From Rhizobium sp. NLR16a (GTDB taxonomy: Bacteria > Pseudomonadota > Alphaproteobacteria > Rhizobiales > Rhizobiaceae): 64,000 nucleotides of DNA. The stretch lies in assembly GCF_017948245.1 (NCBI RefSeq), contig NZ_CP072867.1:186001-250000 (forward strand), in the 5' to 3' direction. Shown here piece after piece: positions 61,991 through 64,000 of the stretch (its first letter is position 1; each line of letters opens with the position of its first letter). The position numbers and the translations under genes are program-made. Under the pieces are notes generated by a model. It searched no databases. It was given only the letters and a program-made list of their open reading frames with translations, and was not told the origin of the DNA.

Positions 61991-62896
61991 TCAGAACATC
62001 CCACTCGACATCATCTCGACGATAGCCGGCGCCAGCACCAGAAGCAGGATCGAGACGACGATCATCATCGCCGGCATGACGATCTTGGCTTTCAGCTTTT
62101 CACTGGCCCTGTCGGCCTTCTCCCAGCGGCGGAAGCGCAGGTCGCGCGCATGCTCGCGCAGCAGCTCGACGCGGTTGCTGCCCTCGACCTCGCCCTGGAT
62201 GACGGCGCGGATGACGCGCACCACCTCCTCGGCCGTCACGCGTGCTTCCAGGCGCTGCAGCGCCTCGATCATGCCGGTGCCGAGCGCCACGTCCTTCAGT
62301 GTCTGCTCGATCTCCTCGCTCATCACGGTGCCGGGTGCTGCCTCGGCATAGAGCCGCAGGCTTTCCGGCAGGGTCGCCTGCGCCTGCTGCGTCATGACGA
62401 CGAGATCGAGGAAATAGGGAAATTCGCGCGAGATGCGTTCCTTGCGGTCCTGCATCTTGTCGTCGGCGACGACCCAGAAATAGATGGCGGGGATGAAGCC
62501 GAGGATCAGGCCGGCGACCAGCCCGCCGATGATGCTGCCGCTCGCGATGCCGAACAGCACACCGAGCAGGATGAAGCCGAACAGGCTCAAGACGATGAGA
62601 AGGGCGATATATTCACGCCCCGTCACGCCGCCGAAGGGCCGGCCGCCATAGATCAGCTTCTTTTCGAGCTGCGCGCCGAAATCGGCGAGGAGCGGCTCGA
62701 AGTGTCTCAGCACGAATTCGACGGGCGTGCGCATGCCGATGCTGTCGACGATATTCGGCGGCGGCCCGTCGCCGCCGGCCTTTCGCCGCACCACCTGGAT
62801 GCTGCCGAGCAGGTCGCCGAGCCACCAGACGATGAGCGCCGCGGTGATGCCGGCAAGGACGATGATGATCGGGGCGAGCGGGATTTGCGACATCAT
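61991..62896 (-). CDS. tadC: Tad pilus assembly platform protein TadC
   Basis: A 301-residue GspF/T2SF-type inner-membrane protein, with hydrophobic segments near the N terminus (PLAPIIIVLAGITAALIVW), in the middle and at the C terminus (IVMPAMMIVVSILLLVLAP). The cytoplasmic T2SF domain carries EFPYFLDLVVMTQQAQATL and LGTGMIEALQRLEARV. It pairs with TadB as the platform that moves Flp pilin during assembly. The ATG at 62896 overlaps the tadB stop by ATGA; the frame to 63673 is antisense to tadB. Confidence 0.92.
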   Translation of the reverse strand: MMSQIPLAPIIIVLAGITAALIVWWLGDLLGSIQVVRRKAGGDGPPPNIVDSIGMRTPVEFVLRHFEPLLADFGAQLEKKLIYGGRPFGGVTGREYIALLIVLSLFGFILLGVLFGIASGSIIGGLVAGLILGFIPAIYFWVVADDKMQDRKERISREFPYFLDLVVMTQQAQATLPESLRLYAEAAPGTVMSEEIEQTLKDVALGTGMIEALQRLEARVTAEEVVRVIRAVIQGEVEGSNRVELLREHARDLRFRRWEKADRASEKLKAKIVMPAMMIVVSILLLVLAPAIVEMMSSGMF

Positions 62897-63756
62897 ACCG
62901 ACACCTTCATCATCGAGCGCATCCAGAAGAAGCCGGTGGCGTAGAGAATGGCGCCGACGATCGCGATAACGATGCCGATGGCGTTGCCGAACACCTTGTC
63001 GATCAGCTCCGGCTGGCCGAAGAAGATCATCAGGATCATGAACAGCGCGCCGCCATTGACGACGCGGAAGTTCATCCGCGCCTGCGACGACGAGGTGCTG
63101 ATCTTCTGGTCGAGCTTCCAGATCTCCTTGAAGGATTTCGACATTTCCGTCAGCGGCTCGGATATGTCGCCGCCCTGGCGGGCAAACAGGCCGAGGGCGG
63201 CGTCGACCATCTTGAAATGCAGGCTCGGCACGGTGCGGCCGTGGCGGTCGAGCGCCTCGACCAGGCCGATGCCGAGCTTCTGCTCGCGGGCGATGCGCTC
63301 GAACTCGCGCGAGGACGGCATCTGGCCGGTGTCGGCGACCGCATTGACGGCGACGGCGAGCGGCTTGCCGGTGCGCACCGCCGAGACGATCTGGTCGACG
63401 GCATAGGGAAGCTGCGATTCGATCTGCAGCCAGCGGCGCTGCAGGAAATAGCGGATCGTCGCCTTGGGCAGGAAGAAGGCGACGGGAACGGCGACGACGA
63501 TGCCGACGATCGGCCCGAAGATTAGCGAGATCAGGGCAAAGACGACGATGGCGGTGATGGCATAGGCGAGGATCATCGTATAGGGCGGCACGGCATCGCG
63601 GCCGAAGACCTGGGCCGCTTCGCTGGCGAGCGCGATATCCCGTTCGGTGGCGCGCAGCAGCGGCGCCGGCCATTGCACCGGTGCGCCCCAGACGAGCAGT
63701 CCCGCCGTCACCGCGCCGAGGGCGATCGTCAGGATCTGCAGAATGCTGATGTCCAT
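62893..63756 (-). CDS. tadB: Tad pilus assembly platform protein TadB
   Basis: A 287-residue GspF-type membrane protein with N-terminal membrane segments (ILTIALGAVTAGLLVWG and YAITAIVVFALISLIFG) and a cytoplasmic T2SF domain with LPYAVDQIVSAVRTGKPL, SLHFKMVDAALGLFARQGG and LTEMSKSFKEIWKLDQKI (shortened). It lies between the CpaF ATPase gene and tadC, the standard Tad order. The start MDISILQIL at 63756 is 10 bases after the upstream stop. Confidence 0.92.
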   Translation of the reverse strand: MDISILQILTIALGAVTAGLLVWGAPVQWPAPLLRATERDIALASEAAQVFGRDAVPPYTMILAYAITAIVVFALISLIFGPIVGIVVAVPVAFFLPKATIRYFLQRRWLQIESQLPYAVDQIVSAVRTGKPLAVAVNAVADTGQMPSSREFERIAREQKLGIGLVEALDRHGRTVPSLHFKMVDAALGLFARQGGDISEPLTEMSKSFKEIWKLDQKISTSSSQARMNFRVVNGGALFMILMIFFGQPELIDKVFGNAIGIVIAIVGAILYATGFFWMRSMMKVSV

Positions 63757-63766
63757 GGTTCCACCC

Positions 63767-64000
63767 TCAAACAAACATATCCAGGTTCTTGATCTCGCCG
63801 TCTTCGCCGAAGGCGACGAGCTCGGCGACGAAGCTCGGCAGATAGCCGGTGAAGGCATGCACCGCCTGGCCGCCGGCGCGGCCGACGAGATTGAAGATCG
63901 GCTCGACGATGATCAGGCCGGTGTCCGGATCGATGCCGATGACCTCCGATATCTCGGTGACGGCGCGCCGGCCGCTTTCCAGGCGGTTGAGCTGCACGAC
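63767..64000 (-). CDS. CpaF/TadA pilus ATPase, C-terminal fragment (runs off window)
   Basis: The last 77 or so codons of the VirB11-like secretion ATPase of the Tad locus are visible: LNRLESGRRAVTEISEVIG, DTGLIIVEPIFNLVGRAG and the terminal KNLDMFV. This ending is characteristic of CpaF. The N terminus, with Walker motifs, lies outside the window. It powers pilus extension through TadB and TadC, which follow on the same strand. Confidence 0.9.
   Translation of the reverse strand, partial: VVQLNRLESGRRAVTEISEVIGIDPDTGLIIVEPIFNLVGRAGGQAVHAFTGYLPSFVAELVAFGEDGEIKNLDMFV

Noticed and set aside
1..64000. tRNA, rRNA, CRISPR arrays, transposases or integrases
   Set aside because: None was seen; no repeat-spacer pattern, DDE or integrase motif or tRNA-like cloverleaf was recognised by eye.

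Overview
The window looks like a stretch of a Rhizobium chromosome or large replicon, of the R. leguminosarum/etli type. The evidence is high GC with long antisense shadow frames, a biuret hydrolase whose active-site residue numbers match the characterised R. leguminosarum enzyme, a DUF982 gene, rhizobial-style intergenic repeats and a Tad pilus locus. No rRNA, tRNA, CRISPR array or intact insertion sequence was recognised.

Layout. (1) 1-4730, minus strand: LysR regulator, a carboxymuconolactone-decarboxylase-like protein, an NTF2-like protein, a flavin/ferredoxin fusion oxidoreductase and a glutathione S-transferase. (2) 5518-7635: the periplasmic tail-specific protease Prc. (3) 7767-15327: a biuret-type nitrogen operon with a cupin, a candidate triuret hydrolase, a BMP-family ABC transporter and biuret hydrolase BiuH, opposite a divergent GntR regulator. 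(4) 15575-25392: a guanidine operon with a TauABC-like importer, two DUF1989 carboxyguanidine deiminase subunits, a guanidine/urea carboxylase and allophanate hydrolase. It is headed by a sigma-54 promoter and a guanidine-I (ykkC) riboswitch with a terminator. Regions 3 and 4 together break down triuret, biuret and guanidine; the last two meet at allophanate, which one allophanate hydrolase converts to ammonia and CO2. Sigma-54 promoter matches head both operons, so both are probably under general nitrogen control plus a specific signal (GntR or riboswitch).

(5) 25673-41981: an exported protein cluster, the most unusual part of the window. It holds a caspase/Sel1 protein, a lipoprotein with an S74-chaperone-like domain, an NlpC/P60-like protein and two unknown proteins. 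A tight five-gene run follows: DUF4384-OmpA, caspase-DUF4384, trypsin-caspase-DUF4384, serpin, and a membrane pseudokinase with a SUMF1-like tail. The trypsin domain has an Arg activation site and an Asp that selects Arg/Lys substrates. The adjacent serpin presents Arg-Ser in its reactive loop. This suggests a matched zymogen and inhibitor pair inside a caspase-containing proteolytic system.

(6) 42317-51072: a defence island with an NYN-LOTUS protein, a DUF982 protein, a helicase with a nuclease-like tail, and an OLD-nuclease/UvrD pair of Gabija type. (7) 51402-60520: small metabolic and regulatory genes (tautomerase, three regulators, SRPBCC, VOC, two NmrA-like proteins, SDR, cyclase-TPR). 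(8) 61110-64000: the FHA protein, TadC, TadB and the C-terminal end of the CpaF/TadA ATPase of a Tad/Flp pilus locus that runs off the window.
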